Source: Ceratopteris richardii
Taxonomy: Eukaryota; Streptophyta; Polypodiopsida; Polypodiales; Pteridaceae
Assembly: GCA_020310875.1 (NCBI GenBank)
Contig: CM035406.1
Coordinates: 88,047,664 to 88,111,663 of the forward strand
DNA length: 64,000 nucleotides
Reading direction: 5' to 3'
Shown piece after piece: positions 41,601-55,000 of the stretch; within the stretch, counting starts at the first letter, position 1; the number at the start of each line of letters is the position of its first letter. A program made the translations under genes and the position numbers. Below the pieces are notes generated by a model. The model saw only the letters and a list, made by a program, of their open reading frames with translations. It was not told the origin of the DNA and did not search any database.

Positions 41601-43328
41601 CTAGGCTTTTACTACCTCCTTATCTTGAGTGTTTATGACTGGGTGATTAGGCCCGTATGTTAATACTGGCACTAATGGCTTAGCCCACTGAGGTACAACT
41701 TCCAAATTAAACAAGTAAGCATCAGGAAGGTCATCTGATACTCCTTGCAGGGCTTCTCCAGATGTGAGCCTAGAGAGGTGGTCTGCTCTCAAGTGAGTCT
41801 TCCCTTTCCTCACCACCTCTTCAAAGTCGTATTCCATTAGTAAGAGAAACCATCTTACTAATCTACCTGTATTGCATGTCTTGTTCATGAGATATACCAG
41901 TGCTTGATGGTCAGTAAAAAATTTAAACTTATTTGCAAGCAAATAGTGTCTAAATTTCTTAACCGCATATACCATGCCTAATCCTTCTCTTTCAGTGGTG
42001 GTATAATTTCGTTCAGCTGCGTTCAACTGGCTACTAGCATAGGCAATTGGAAGATCCATATTACCTTCTCCCGTAGGTTGTGCAAGCACACATCCAATAG
42101 CATAATTGGAGGCATCCACATGAACATGGAAAGGCTTATTCCAATCTGGTGTGGTCAAGATTGGTGCTGAACATAATCGTCGTTTAAGCTCATTGAAGGA
42201 ATTCTCACATTCATCAGTCCACTCAAATTTAGTCAAAAGTCCATACAGAGGCTTTGCTATGATGGCATACATGTGTATAAACCGTCGGTAATAACCACAA
42301 TGCCCCATGAAAGCTTGTACTTCCTTGACATTCTTTGGCCTAGGTAACTCTACTATGGCTCTTACTTTCTCTTCATCCGTGGATATGCCATTCTTTGAAA
42401 CTATGTGTCCTAGAATCTTGCCTTGCCTGACCATGAAAACACACTTTTCTGGGTTCAGGCAGCCTTGATATTCTCTACATTTGTCAAAGATTTGTCTAAG
42501 TTTAGGTATATGTGTGTGTCTAATGTTGGAATGAGCACATAGATCATCAACATAGACTTCTAAATTCTTCCTTAGGAACTCTTTAAACACGTGACACATC
42601 AATCTTTGGAAGGTTTCAGGAGCATTGGTAAGCCCAAATGGCATTACTCTAAAGGAAAATATGCCCCACTCTGTGGCAAAAGCTATCTTATGTTGATCTT
42701 CTGGAGCTATGGCTACTTGATTGTAGCCCGAAAATCCATCAAGGAAGTTGTATACTTCCTTGCATGCTACCCTTTCTAATAGATGCTCAGTAATTGGAAG
42801 TGGATAGTTATCTCAAATTGTGGCTGCATTAACCTTCTTCAAGTTAATGCATACACGTAGCTTTGCATTCTTCTTGGTCAACACTACAATGGGGGATACC
42901 CACTTAGTGTGCTCAATTTCATAAATAAATCCAGCTTCTACCAGTCTATCTATCTCCTCCTTAATCTTAGCAGCGTAGTTATCGTTATAGGTGTATGGCT
43001 TTTGCTTAGAGGGTTTAGCGTCTGAGGTCATGGGGATAGTGTGTGAGCATATGTCAAGGTCGACACCTTTTAAGTCCTTATAACTCCAAGTGAATACATC
43101 TCTATATTCTCTCAGCAAGGCTATTAGCTCATGCTCTTCTTCCTCTGTCAGGTCATGTCCTATGTAAGTGCATCTCTCCTCTCCTTCTTCTAGGGCTACC
43201 ACTATTTTCTTGGTGGTTTCTTTGTTATCATAGGCCTCTCCTGATTGTGCCTCACGTTTAGGCATTCTTATCATGACTCTCCTGTCGTCTATCTCATACT
43301 TTTTAAAATTTTCCGGGACCTCAAACAA
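41601..43328 (-). pseudogene. Z reverse transcriptase and RNase H
   Basis: Minus-strand pol remains: an upstream linker (FEVPENFKKYEIDD), an RT N-terminal part with SPIVVLTKKN, the palm with MPFGLTNAP and YVDDLCAHSN (about 42.54-42.65 kb), GHCGYYRRFIH, and RNase H with HVDASNYAIG, TTTEREGLG and TDHQALVYL. Same order and spacing as in A. Confidence 0.88.
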
Positions 43329-44374
43329 AGATTCTTCCTCTTTTGGTGTGACTTCTCTCTTCTTTCTTTCTTTCCTTCATCCTTAGGGGTCACTTGTGTG
43401 GTTAGCCTTACATCATTGGTGAGCTCTCCATGTCTCTGAGGTTGAAATTCTACTTCATAGAAGTACTCTTCATCTGATCCAAAAGGTGGGTCCATAATGA
43501 TTGACTCTAGGTCGGAGTCGCTTGCATCCTCAAATGCATCAGGGCTAGGTTCGCATTCTTCTAAAACCAAATCTCCCATGATTGGCTCTATGGAGAAAAC
43601 TGAAATATCATAGCCATCCTCATCACAGTGTGGTGTCCATTGTTCCTCATTCATGGCTACATCCATTGTTGCTAAAATTTCTACCCAGCCGTGAGGTTCA
43701 AATTCTTCGTCCGGAAATACTACAGGTGCATAAGCTGGGTCTTGAATTGATCTATGGGGTTCCTTCGCACCTATCTCTTTGGCCTTTTCTCTCTTCTCTT
43801 CTTCCACTGCCACTTTACACATCCATAAGTGAGTGTCTTCATGCATCCATGAGGACCCTGATCTTATGGAGTGCACAGACTCCGTGTCATCCTTGGCTTT
43901 ATGGATGGGATTCCATTGAATAGGCGGTACATCTCTATGAGAGTAATCCTTGAGATTGACTTTGGTCGTAACACCTAAGTGTTGCAAATACAAGGAATTG
44001 GTTCCCCAATCCTGAACCACTTGCAACTGTCGCATAAATGGTCTTCCCAAAATCATCTCATAGGCATGGTTCTTGCTGAAATCACATATGGCGAAAGTAT
44101 GCTCAAACTCAACACCGCATGTAGTGAGAGTTATTCCTTCCAGCAAGCCTAAGGGTCTTTCTATGTGACCATCAGCCATCTGCAATTTCATCCTCGTGGG
44201 CTTGAGTGCTGGCTTGCCCCATCGTTTCCATAGAGAAGTGGTGGCAATAGCAACTCCTGCACCTGAGTCTAGAATTGCCTTGGTTGTGTACCCCTGATGG
44301 GTAATGGGAAGATAGGTGTTTCCTTCTTCACCTTCACTCATATCTCCTATCTTGTCTATAGGAATTGCTGGCAC
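43329..44374 (-). pseudogene. Z retropepsin (usual position)
   Basis: Minus-strand coding with AILDSGAGVAIATT near 44.25 kb and EMILGRPFM near 44.05 kb, followed by a long acidic linker to RT. Closely similar to the protease of A, and clearly different in sequence from the second domain at 39478-39900. Confidence 0.85.
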
Positions 44375-44392
44375 TGTTCTATGAGAACCTAT

Positions 44393-47300
44393 CTAAGAAC
44401 GAGGTTTCGCTACTTGTGGCACTTGGTTCGCGACATGTTTCCATAACTCTGGCCTAACTTTGAGTAGCTCTTCTAAAGTGAGATTGCACTGCACTTTAGT
44501 GTTTTTCACTACCTTCGTATTCCTAGGTATGACTGAGTCGTCGTTTCTTACCATGACCGTGGGTGCTCTCATACAAGTAGACTTGGCTTCCCATGGGCCT
44601 GTGAAATGGGGTAATTCCTGTAGGGAGTTAGACTCGAAGTCTAACCTCTCTTGACTTTGTGCACTCTCCTGCTCTCCATAAATGGAGGGAATATCTTGCG
44701 GGAATTGGTCATGTGCGTCATCCACCAGTTCAATGGGAGGATGGACTTCGCTCTCTTTTGCCCATTTTTCCTCTTGAATCTCTCGCAACAATTCTGGGGA
44801 ATATCGATTCATAGAAAAGGAGGTGTCTGGTTCAGTGGAATTGGGTACATAAGCTTCCTGGGCGGGAATGCTTATTCTTTTACTTGCCTCATCTCTCCCT
44901 TGGTTATTCTGGCCTGATATGCCTTAAGCATCATGTCTATGTCTTCAGGAGTGGGGTCAGCTAGTACTGATCCTACTCTAGGGGGTGGGTGGATGGTCTG
45001 ATGTGGGTTGAAAGATGGTGGATTAGATGGTGATGGAGATGAAGGTGGTGGTGGTATGTGAGAGTTTGTTTGAGAGGTGAGTTCAACAATTTTGGCTTTT
45101 GTTTCCCTTATGCTTTCTTCTAGGTCGCTCATCTTTTTAGACCATTGTCTTTTCATTCTCTCTCGGTTATCCTTCTAGGCTCTCGACCGTTTCTTGGATA
45201 TGCTCTCAGTTTCACTAACCTCTACACTCTGTTCTTGTCCTAACCCTTGGTTCTGCTACAAAGCCTGAGCTCTTGTGACCACCTGTACTGGTGTAGTGGA
45301 AGTCACACTCCCTGTGGAGTCTACAACTAACTCAATAACATTAATAGGAGTGATTTTGGCATATTATTGGGATTCTTTGGGCAATCTCATAAAAGATGCT
45401 CCTTGCCGCAATCTTGACAAAAGCCGTGAATGGTTATCGATTGGGGTTGTGTAGGAGCACGCATGGGGCAATCACGAATGAGATGATCTCCTTGACATCT
45501 GTAGCATGGCCCTCTAGGGAATGGGGGTCTTACCTGCCTAAGTTGAGGTCTAGAGTTGGGGTTTGCGTACATGACATTTGTGAAATCTGGCTCCCAACTA
45601 GGTTCACTCGGTTCTTCACTATAGTAGGAATCACCATGTTCAGGGGGCTGCATGTAGTAAGCCTGTGGACTATCTATGTGAGTGGAATCAAAACTATGAT
45701 CACTAGGGTCACTTTCTGAAAGCAATGGAGTCACTGGGACTATGGCTCTATTCAAATTTTCCTCAGCAGCTGCATACTTTACAGGAATCACATTAGTTGG
45801 GGTTGGAGGTTGTTGATCTAACACAGGTTGAGGCCTTTGTTGGTTTTGGTAGGGTTGTTGATAGGATTGCTGTGGTCTACCATATTGCTGTGGAGGGTAC
45901 TGGTTCTGGTATCTTCCCTGTTGTAGATAGGGGTGAGGGTAGGTTTGCCTAACTGCTTGCTTATTGTATGGACAGTCTTGTGCTGTGTGATTTGTGTATC
46001 TCCGTTCTATGGTGCAATATTGGCTACTAGGGTTCACTTGGGGTTGAGCCATGATGGGACATACGTTCGCCATATGGTCACCACCGCAAGTATAGCACCT
46101 CTTTACTGGGGCAAACCTTGGGATTTGTTTGCTAGTGACTCCTAGTTTTTGAGCTACTTTCTTCGCAAGTTCCTCAATTGATGTGGATTGCGAGGAAGAG
46201 AGGCTAGAGGCACTATCAGAATCTTTGTAGATTTTGGAAAGCTCTAACTCTTCCCCAAGGTTATCCTCAATATCAATGCACATGTGTACACACTCTTCTA
46301 TGGTTCTAGGGTCTTTCAAGTACACATATGATCTCAACTTTGTACTCAGCAGTCCATCCAAGAATAAAGCCACTTGCTTGGCTGGAGTGGGTAACTCAGG
46401 GATAGGACATCTCTCTAGATATTGCCTAAACCTTCTTCCTACAAGCCTAACTATCTCTTGGGGGGTCTGCTTGAAGCTATGTATCAATGAGGAAGTATTA
46501 TGCCTTATCCCGCTCTTAGAGAATTCAGTGATAAAAGCCTCTAAGAGTTGGTCTATGCTCCTGAACTGTCTCTCATTCAATGGTTGAAACCATGTAAGGG
46601 CTGTGTTCCTAAGGGTTAGAACAAAGGCATTATATTGCGTGAATAGGTCCTCAACTTGTTCAGCTCTCAAGACTTGCCTAAACTCGGCCACATGATCATA
46701 TGGGTCTCCTGTGCCATCGAAGTAGTTCTTCATGGACTTAACTAGCTAGGTTGGTCTCAAGGTCCTCGTGTGCTCTCTAGGTCTTGGTAGAGGGAATTCA
46801 TCCGCATTCCTTTGGTTCCTTGGGGCTCTAAGTCCCTCAGGTTCCGCTCTATTTGTTTCCGTTCTCGTTCTTTCTCTTCCCATTGGGTTGGCAAAGCTTA
46901 CCTCAGGTCTATCTCTATGCCTGTCTCTTTGAGCTCCATGAGCTTGGGATGTTCCAGCTCCGGGGTGACCATAGGACACATTAGATCTTGGTTGGGGGAA
47001 AATAAATTCAACTTTCCAAGTGTAAGCATGCCTATCATGTTCTGTAACCACAAAAATCCTCTCTGAAGCATGATCCAAGTAGGTCACTTTGCCTGGGCTA
47101 TCAGGATCTTTGAACTCATATATCATGATGGTTCCTACCTCATGTGGCTGATCAGATTTATACCTCCAAAAGGTTTCATCAGTCTCTCGGTTCAGGAGTA
47201 GATCTATGCTCTTATTGTCTTGGGGAATCCACTCTGGTGTCATAATCCTAGTGAGAACAGATTTGCCTCGGGTGGTTCTAGGTTCTACACCCATGTTTCC

Positions 47301-47669
47301 TTGCTCCAGGTCACCTAAGTCCGTTTCTGGGATCACGTTTCCAAATTCGTCTGTCCTATCTGGGTGACTGGTGACTACATATATGGTTCCCTCTTTGTCC
47401 AGGTATGCTCCATTTTCAAATTTGACAGCTGGGTGTTCTAGTCCAATGGATTGATCAGGGTTTTTAATCTGGACCACAGATCTTCTTAGGCCATCCTCAT
47501 AGATGCAAGCACCTAATCGGTTGGTCCTAAGGTATTCGAGTTGCATCTTGTAAGGGCCTTCTACCCTATGTAAATATGGCACTCCTGAACTTCTTGCAGG
47601 TCTCTCCATACCTTGAGACATCTCTGACTTACTAGTCTCAGAGCTAGGGTAGTATGAATGATGGCTCAA
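44393..47669 (-). pseudogene. Z gag region
   Basis: Minus-strand gag remains: N-terminal region (EYLRTNRLGACIYEDGLRR), capsid region (KNYFDGTGDPYDHV, ALTWFQPL, FLDGLL), knuckles CYTCGGDHMANVC and CYRCQGDHLIRDC with the CX2CX3HX4C spacing, and a Gln/Pro/Tyr-rich linker, then a charged region towards protease. Collinear with gag plus gag tail of A. Confidence 0.85.
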
Positions 47670-49588
47670 CTGCTGGGCCCAAGACCTAGCAGTATGATTG
47701 ACACTAGCCTCTGAAGACCTAAGACTCTGTCTATCTCTTCCTAGATGTCATCCTGATCTAAGGTTCCTAAGCCCAATTGAATACTTCCAAATTTTCCCAA
47801 GTACAATGTTTGTTGCTGAGTTCTTTTGTATTAGTCACTTGTTCTTTTTAATTTTCTTAGGGTGTCACTTCTTGTCCAATTAATCTTTGTCGCAAAGAAC
47901 ACTTAAGTTTTATCGTACTTTGAGTGTGGTTACTCGATTTAAATTCTTTTCCCTTAGGTTGTTTCGCGATTGTACTCTCCTAACACTTGCACTTGAGTGA
48001 TTAGAGTTCTTGAACTTGGTCGTTCTTAACGTATCCTTAATTGATCAAAACCTCTATACATACTTAGCCTAAGCTAGGGATTGACAGAGGGTGTTGAGAA
48101 TTTCCAAACTTGAGTTTCTTCCCTTGGTTGCCCTTGTGTGCCCAGGAAGCGTGTTCCCAAGCCTGCACTTACTCTTGCTTCGAGTACCCTTCGATGCTCT
48201 CAAAGAACCTGAAAACGTTCCAAAGTTAGCTCAAGACTTAAATTCGATTGACAGGCAGATCACATTCATGCATGTAATTCACTAACCAAATTGCCTTTTG
48301 CCTATATGAAAAACAAGTCCAAGGAACCCTCAGTTTTTTCCTACCTCGGGATATGCTCAACTTCAAAATACCCTATCTAATAATATTGATATTAATTTGA
48401 AAGTGGAATTTTTGGTTGTACTCCCCACGAGCTTTCCAAAAAAACAAAAATCATGGCAAACGGATTCCGTATGAGAAAGTTATGCTAGTTCAGGGTTTTA
48501 GGGCTAAAACAGGATTAAAACAGGCTAACAGGCAAATAGAAATTCTCGAATTACTTGTGTCGCGGTCTCACCATGCAATGATAAACCCTAGTGTTTGTTC
48601 CACAAATTGCCAAAAATAGACCACTATTTTTGCCCTAAAAAATTGGCCGAATTTGCCCGTCAATCGTGATCGAAAGCTCAGTCAATCGTGATTGATATGT
48701 CAGTCGCGATCGATGTGTCGGTCGTGATTGACTGGTCCGTCGTGGCTGTCAGTCGCGATTGATGGGTCAATCATGATTGACACGTGGCCCAGATTTTCAG
48801 TCGATCGTGGTCAAAGGGTCGTTGACTCTGTCGATCGCGATCGATGAGTCGATCGCGATTGACAGGTCGGTCGCAAGAATTCAGTCGGTCATGGTCAAAC
48901 AGTCATTGACTGGGTCGGTTGTGATTGACAGGTCCGTCGGGGCTGCCAGTCGCGATTGACTGGTCGATCACGATTGACACGTGTCACGCGTAGGTTCTGT
49001 CAGTCGCGGTCAATCGGTCGTTGACTCTGTCGGTCGCGATTGATGGGTCGATCGCGATTGAGAGGTCGGTTGGCAGGTGTCCGTCGTGGTTTGTCGATCG
49101 TGATTGACAGGTCGATCGCGATTGATAGAAAACTGAGGAATTTTAAAATTTCAAGCACACATTTAGGATGCCCTAAGCCTACACATCATGGTTATACACT
49201 TTGTTTTGCAAAATAGTCAAATTTTCTATCGGTCGCGATTGACAGAGGTCAACGCCTTGGGACCTGCACAGTCAAATTTTTTACCTGCTGGAGCTGGTGC
49301 AGCTACTGGGGATGCTGATTCCTGCAGAAAATCTCAAAAAACACAGAAAAGCACAAGCACACAAGCGCTCTCTCTCTCTCACACAAGTGAAATGAGGGAA
49401 ATGGTATGGGTGAGGTGATATGACCAAAAAACTGAAATTTTTCGCGATGATGGAGGTGGATGTGGAAGATAGTGAGGATGATGATGGTGATGAGAAAAAC
49501 AAAAGAAAATAGATAAAAGTGAAGAAAATACCTATGACTCCAACGCCTCAACTCTACGTCTTACCATCACACACTCGTCCTCAAAGCT
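47670..49588 (-). other. Z leader between primer site and gag
   Basis: About 1.9 kb with no convincing gene. From the primer side: an AT-rich stretch, a GA-tract on the minus strand (about 49365-49385), the palindromic array (48655-49250) and AT-rich sequence up to gag. Confidence 0.75.
48655..49250. repeat. Palindromic TCGCGATTGA array in Z leader
   Basis: Some 25 units built on (A/G)TCGCGATTGA, spaced roughly 18-25 bp, many with TCGTGATTGA or TCACGATTGA instead. Larger blocks also recur, for example GTTGACTCTGTCG before TCGCGAT. The core ATCGCGAT is shared with the array in A, although the flanking bases differ. Confidence 0.9.
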
Positions 49589-49609
49589 TGATCCCCGGCA
49601 ACGGCCCCA
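49589..49609 (-). promoter_or_regulatory. Primer-binding site of Z (tRNA-Asp type)
   Basis: Minus strand TGGGGCCGTTGCCGGGGATC, one base different from the site in A, eight bases from the LTR end. Assignment to tRNA-Asp follows from the match with A. Confidence 0.78.
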
Positions 49610-49617
49610 AAATTTGG

Positions 49618-50120
49618 TGGAGCTCAGTGATGAGTAGCACCTCCTTTAATGTCAATCCGGGAAGATGTGAGGATGGTATGATGACCTCGAGCAAGTGAAG
49701 GCACAAGTGCGTGAGTGAGAAGCACACCAACATGCACACACATACACACACACGTGCACACAAGGCAAGACAAAGAGGAAGACAATGGAGTTCTTTTAGA
49801 TTACTTCCAAAATGCTCATACAAGTTCAAATCTATTACAAGCTAGCCCCGAAAATGAGCTCTCTAGCTCTATTTATAGTTTCTAGTTTTTGGCCCTATCC
49901 AGACCTAGTGTCCGACCTAGTTAAAAAGTAGGTTCTTTGGTCTATTTGGAGGTTCAAACGGAGTTGAAAAATGTGAAAACTGATAGGTAGGTACTTCTAA
50001 AGCTCCTCAAGCTCAAGGACTCCTTGGCTTGCACAAAATGGAGCTACAAAAATATGAAATGATATTTACATTGGTTTTTAGTGATGAAAATCACTATTTT
50101 TGTAAGGATTTCTTCTAACA
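49618..50120 (-). repeat. 5' LTR of element Z (503 bp)
   Basis: Minus strand starts TGTTAGAAG and ends in CA next to the primer site. It is collinear with the LTR of A, with shared blocks around the TATA region, the CA-repeat, the CTCCTCAAGCTC block and the AGTGAT/ATCACT hairpin (50080-50095), but shorter. The right flank starts GTTTG. Confidence 0.85.
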
Positions 50121-50324
50121 GTTTGACATACATTTCCTGGAGCTCCCTAATTGCCCCTTCTTCTTGTGTGTCCACCTCTTTGATGCATGAAAAAATTTAG
50201 ATGGCCTACTTGCCAGATCTTCTTTGACTACTTTGTTTGCTTGTGCCTTCTCTTCGCTCTGGCTCCCTTCTTTGGCTTCCTTGTCTTGTGAGTCCTTCAG
50301 TGCCTTGACTGCTGCTGCCAAGAG
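50121..50324 (-). other. Unassigned 204-bp segment between Z and Y
   Basis: Between Z's LTR and the first recognisable codons of Y's RNase H. The minus strand stays open and encodes a Lys/Glu/Gln/Ala-rich stretch of coiled-coil character; another frame reads ELQEMYVKLLE. It may be a scrap of another element's coiled-coil gene. No family recognised. Confidence 0.4.
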
Positions 50325-52074
50325 ATGGTGTATGCAGTAAAGAAGTTTTGACACTACTTATTGGCAAACAAATTCAAATTCTTCATCGATCATCAAGCGC
50401 TATTGTACTTAGTCAATAAGCCTTGTAATATAGGACGACTAGTACGATGGTTTTTATTGCTGATGGAATTTGATTTTGAAGTAGTAGTCAAGAAGGGGAA
50501 TACACACATCAGAGCAGATCACCTATCAAGAATGATACATGGAGAGCCCCCCATAGGATTACCAGATGATCTACCAGATACTTTTCAACCTCCAAGTATG
50601 TCCCCAATGGGCAGAAAAGTTGATCCCTATCCTCACATACGGACCTAAACATGGGATCACTACAAACAAAAGTCAGGAGTTATGGAAAACTAAAAATCTC
50701 CACATCATCACTAGAAGCTTATATCACCAAGATCCAAGTGGGTTACTCTTGAGATGCGTGGAGGAAGACGAATAGGAGATGTGGCTTCAAAAAGCACATG
50801 TAAATCAATGGAAAACTCATCTAAATGCAAATGGAACATGGCAAACACTGAAGAGATTAGGCATATACTGGCCAACCATGCAGAGGGATACACATAACTA
50901 TGTATCTACCTGCCCAACTTGTCAAGAACGAAGGCCAAAAGATAACTCCACTCTACGTTACTCCACTGTAGCACCAAGGTGGAGTGTGCCTCTCGTAAAA
51001 TTCTTGAAAATCGAGGAGTACCCGGAAGGAGCTACTTGAGCAAGAAAACGTGCCCTCTCGGAGCAAAGCAAGGACTATGTTCTTATAGGAATACAGCTTT
51101 TCAAGAGAGGAAGAGATAATCATCTACGAATGTGCATTCATCAAGATGAATATCTTTCTATCTTAGAGATGGCGCATACATGAGTTGTAAGAGGACATTT
51201 TTCTGCAGATAAAACTACAAAAATGATTCTCTTCGCAGGAATGTGGTGGCCAACTCTACATCAAGATGCAGCCACTTATGTCCAAAGATGCGATACCTGT
51301 CAACAAACAAAGTATCCTATTAGAAGAGATGAAATGCCATTAAAGCCTATGATGAGTGCTGAGCATTTACCAAATGGGGAATAGATTTTGTGGGACCTAT
51401 TAGTCCACCAGCTAAAGGTTCTCATGCCGAGTACATAATTTTAGCAACGCATTATTTGACCAAATGGGTAGAGGCCAAAGCAACCAAGAAAAATGATGCG
51501 AGGACTACAGCTAAGTTTCTCTTCGAGAACATATTCACTAGGTTTGGATTGCATATTGAAATTGTGAGTGATAGGGGCACACACTTTGTCAATGAAGTGA
51601 TAGAAGCCTTAATGAATGAATTCTTAGTGATTCATAAGAAATCAGCCCCTTACCACCCACAAGCCAACGGACAGGCTGAAAGTTTGAACAACATCTTATG
51701 CACAGTCTTCACTAAGATTGTTAACAATGGGAGATCTGACTCGGACAAGCAATTACATCTGCTTTATGGGCATTCCGAGTAGCCTACAAAACAACCATAG
51801 GAACTACTCCCTTTAACTTAGTGTACGGATAGAATGCCATCTTGCCAATTGATTTCCAGGTACCTACTCTCAAAGTAGCTACAAATTACGAATGGACTGG
51901 ACATGAGTTATCAACTCAATTGGATCAAATAGAAAAGTTACACGAAACAAGATTACAAGCTCTAGCAGGTATTTGCGATGCAAAAAGGCGGCACAAGGCA
52001 TATTTTGATGCTCATATTAAAGATAAAAACCTGAAGGAAGGAGATTTGGTCCTGGTTTATACTTTGAAGCCAGA
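50325..52074 (+). pseudogene. Y RNase H end and integrase
   Basis: Coding remains: RNase H end (MVYAVKKF, IDHQALLYLVNKPCN), RADHLSR, first H2C2 module (KAHVNQW...CPTCQERR, about 50.78-50.94 kb), linker, second H2C2 module (RGHFSADKT...CDTCQQ, about 51.18-51.31 kb), integrase core (GIDFVGP, SDRGTHF, NGQAES) and KEGDLVLVYTLK at the C-terminus. Confidence 0.85.
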
Positions 52075-55000
52075 TTTTCAGAGATGCACTCAAGTTATGA
52101 ACACACTCCAGTCAGCAACAGATAATCCATCAATTTTGGAAGCTAAAGTGCTTAACAAAATAGGTTCAATGGACAACCATTCGATTCACACACGAACTAA
52201 TCAACAAAGCTTTTGGATGGAGTCAGGATGGTCTCACTAATGTCAAAGATGAATGTCATGATGCAAAAAAGAGAACCTTTTTGGAAATCAACAGGACAGA
52301 TATAGAAGAATCTATTAGATTGGTGCATCAACATTTTTGTTTTCCCAACATGAATAGATATACAGCACCTCAGAAAATTGTAGTCAAATTTCTTTCACAT
52401 GCGATGAGGCAAGTTGGGAATCAAGTAAATCTCACTCCATATATTCAAGACTACCTATTCGAAGCTAAGAAAAAATGGAGTCAGAAGAAGTTTTTGAATG
52501 GAAGTTCGGCATTAACCTTGTTGATCTATGAGGCTCTTGAGATGAAAGAATGTCTACGTTTGATGCCAAACTCCACTGAAATAGCAAAATATGTAAAGTC
52601 GGTGACTGTTCCAAAGAAAAAGAAAACAGTTATTTCCAAAGAAGAAGTGGGAACAAGTTCCAAGAAACCAATGAGAGGGGCTAAGCGCACTAGAGACAAA
52701 ACTGTGCAAGAAAGTCCACAATCCAAGCGAGTACATACACTCCCAAATATCCCTCTGACACAGCCACCTATTACAAAAAGAGATCTTTCAGTGGCACTAG
52801 AAGAAACGCATACGTACATGCGAGGTCCAATGAACCTCAATGTCCAAGGACATCAATATAGACAGGTAAGAGGAGGACATCAACAAAAGGACAAGGAACA
52901 TACTCCAGAACTAGCCGCCAGGTATAAAGAATTGGGATTGGAGGATTCAAGTTCTAATGAGGAATCTAGCCCTGAGAAAGACACCTTGGACACTGACATA
53001 AAAACAGACACAAACAACGAGGAATGGAAAGAGATAAACCAGGTTGAAGTCACACCCGACAATCAACAATCACGTATTTAGAACGAGGAAGCATCCACTG
53101 AACAAACACACCTCATTCAATTGAACGAAAAGTCACAAATTAGCATAAAGGAAACTTCAATCACACATAAAGATGCGATGCCACCCATAAAAGAAGAAAT
53201 ACAAACAAGCGTGGAAAAAGAAAGGTGTTTACAACAAAATATGGAACAAATTGTGATTGAGATCCCTCATTACACTCCCCAAAGTAAGACAAAAGGTAGG
53301 GAGGCTGAGCCAAAGATACAACTTCATATTAGGCAGCCCCACGACATGACATTACATGTGGCACAAGGAAACGATGTTACCACAGGTGAAGAACCTAGCA
53401 TCCCGACAACATGGCTAAATGTCGATGTTACTCAACTAAAACCAATAGTCAAACAAATGATACAAACGACCATGGATACGTAGCAGCAAATGATGGAAAC
53501 AGACATAGATTATGACAAAGTCATGAGAGAAAAGAATCAATTTCAAGTGATGAGTGAACAATTGTCTACACAGTTGATACAAGTTCAACAAGTGGTTTCA
53601 GCTAAAGAGATGGAAATAATAGAAGTCAAAGGACAATGCACTACATTAATGGAGCAAAATCACAAGCTCCAGGAACAACGTAAAGCGAGTGAAGCGGACA
53701 AAGAGAGAATGAAGGCTAGAAGCAATCTGTTAGAAATGCAACTCAAAGTATATATGGAGGAAAACGATAATCTACACAACAGGAATAAAGAACTGATGAA
53801 GGCACTCCTTTATGACCAACCAATAGATAAACAAGAGACAATAGCAACTGACCAGAAGGAATAGAACGATCAGGTTGCAAAATATGAAAATCTACTGAAA
53901 CAAGAGCAAAGCTTAAAAGAAGAATGGGAACAAAAGTACATACAAGACACAAATGAGCTTAGGAAACAACTCAAAGCTACTGAAGCAAAACCCTTGGTAA
54001 TTTATAATGAAAATGCAGACCAAATAGTGGAAATCGGCAATGAGCTTCTCGCGACTAAAGATGCGCTCCAGACATCCCTTCACAAAGTTAAAGAAAAGAC
54101 TGAGCGTATTGTACAATTGGAAGCTCAAGTAGAACAAAAAGCAAACATTGGGACACTAGTAGAGCCACAACCAGAGAATCCTACTGACGAGGTAGAGGTA
54201 TGTCCTCTATCTCCCCTGATCTATCATTCTCCAATAAAAGAGCAGATGGCGGAACCATGTGATGATCATCCCATGCCATATACTGCAAAAATAGGTCAGA
54301 AGGAACGGGCACTATTGGTGTCCCGATTGACAGAAAATTTTGAAAATGAAGTTGTCAAAGTCATCAACGAAGCGAAAATTAAAGGAAAAGACTTGGATAC
54401 AATAATGAAGCCTTTCAATATTCCGTATGGGCTCTTGAAAGAGAAAACACGACAATATATAAAGAAGATCACACAAAAGGATCCAGATGAACAGTTGCAC
54501 TTCAAAGACAATACATTCAATTACACTCAAGAAGAATTTGAAGCTACACAACCTTTATGGAGGAGAAAATTTTTGGAGAAAAATCCTACTTTGCAGGTGC
54601 ATTGGCAAGTAGCACCATATTTATTACAGGTAAATCCTTCTTTTTGCCCAACACCACATCCCAGAGAAGCATGCGAATTTTTGGATATGCAAAAGTCTTG
54701 TGTACTCAATAAACAATGGCTGAATTACCCGCTGCTTCCAAGTCCACCTCACAATTACTTACCGACTGAGGACTACATGGTGAAAACCATTGAATTTTGG
54801 CTACATCGATATGCAACAGTACCCGATCTAACTATCAAGATGACTAATAAAATCCTTAGCATGATACTTATAGTTTTGAAAGTGTTCAAACATGCAGCAT
54901 ATACATTTTTAAATTTCATTGGCATTAACCAGGGCACAAATATCCTTATTTTTTATCTATCTGTTATGCCCAACCGCCCAATAATCATGGCGTATTATTC

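Larger units (their letters stand above)
38064..50120 (-). mobile_element. Gypsy element Z, right block (5' LTR to start of terminal gene)
   Basis: Minus-strand element of the same family as A: LTR (49618-50120), primer site, leader with palindromic array, gag, protease, RT, RNase H, doubled integrase zinc module, integrase, second protease, IWVPK tail and terminal gene start. It continues at 1-3056 beyond element A. It is diverged from A but collinear with it. Broken, with roughly ten breaks in the visible parts. The target duplication cannot be tested because the 3' LTR is outside the window. Confidence 0.9.
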
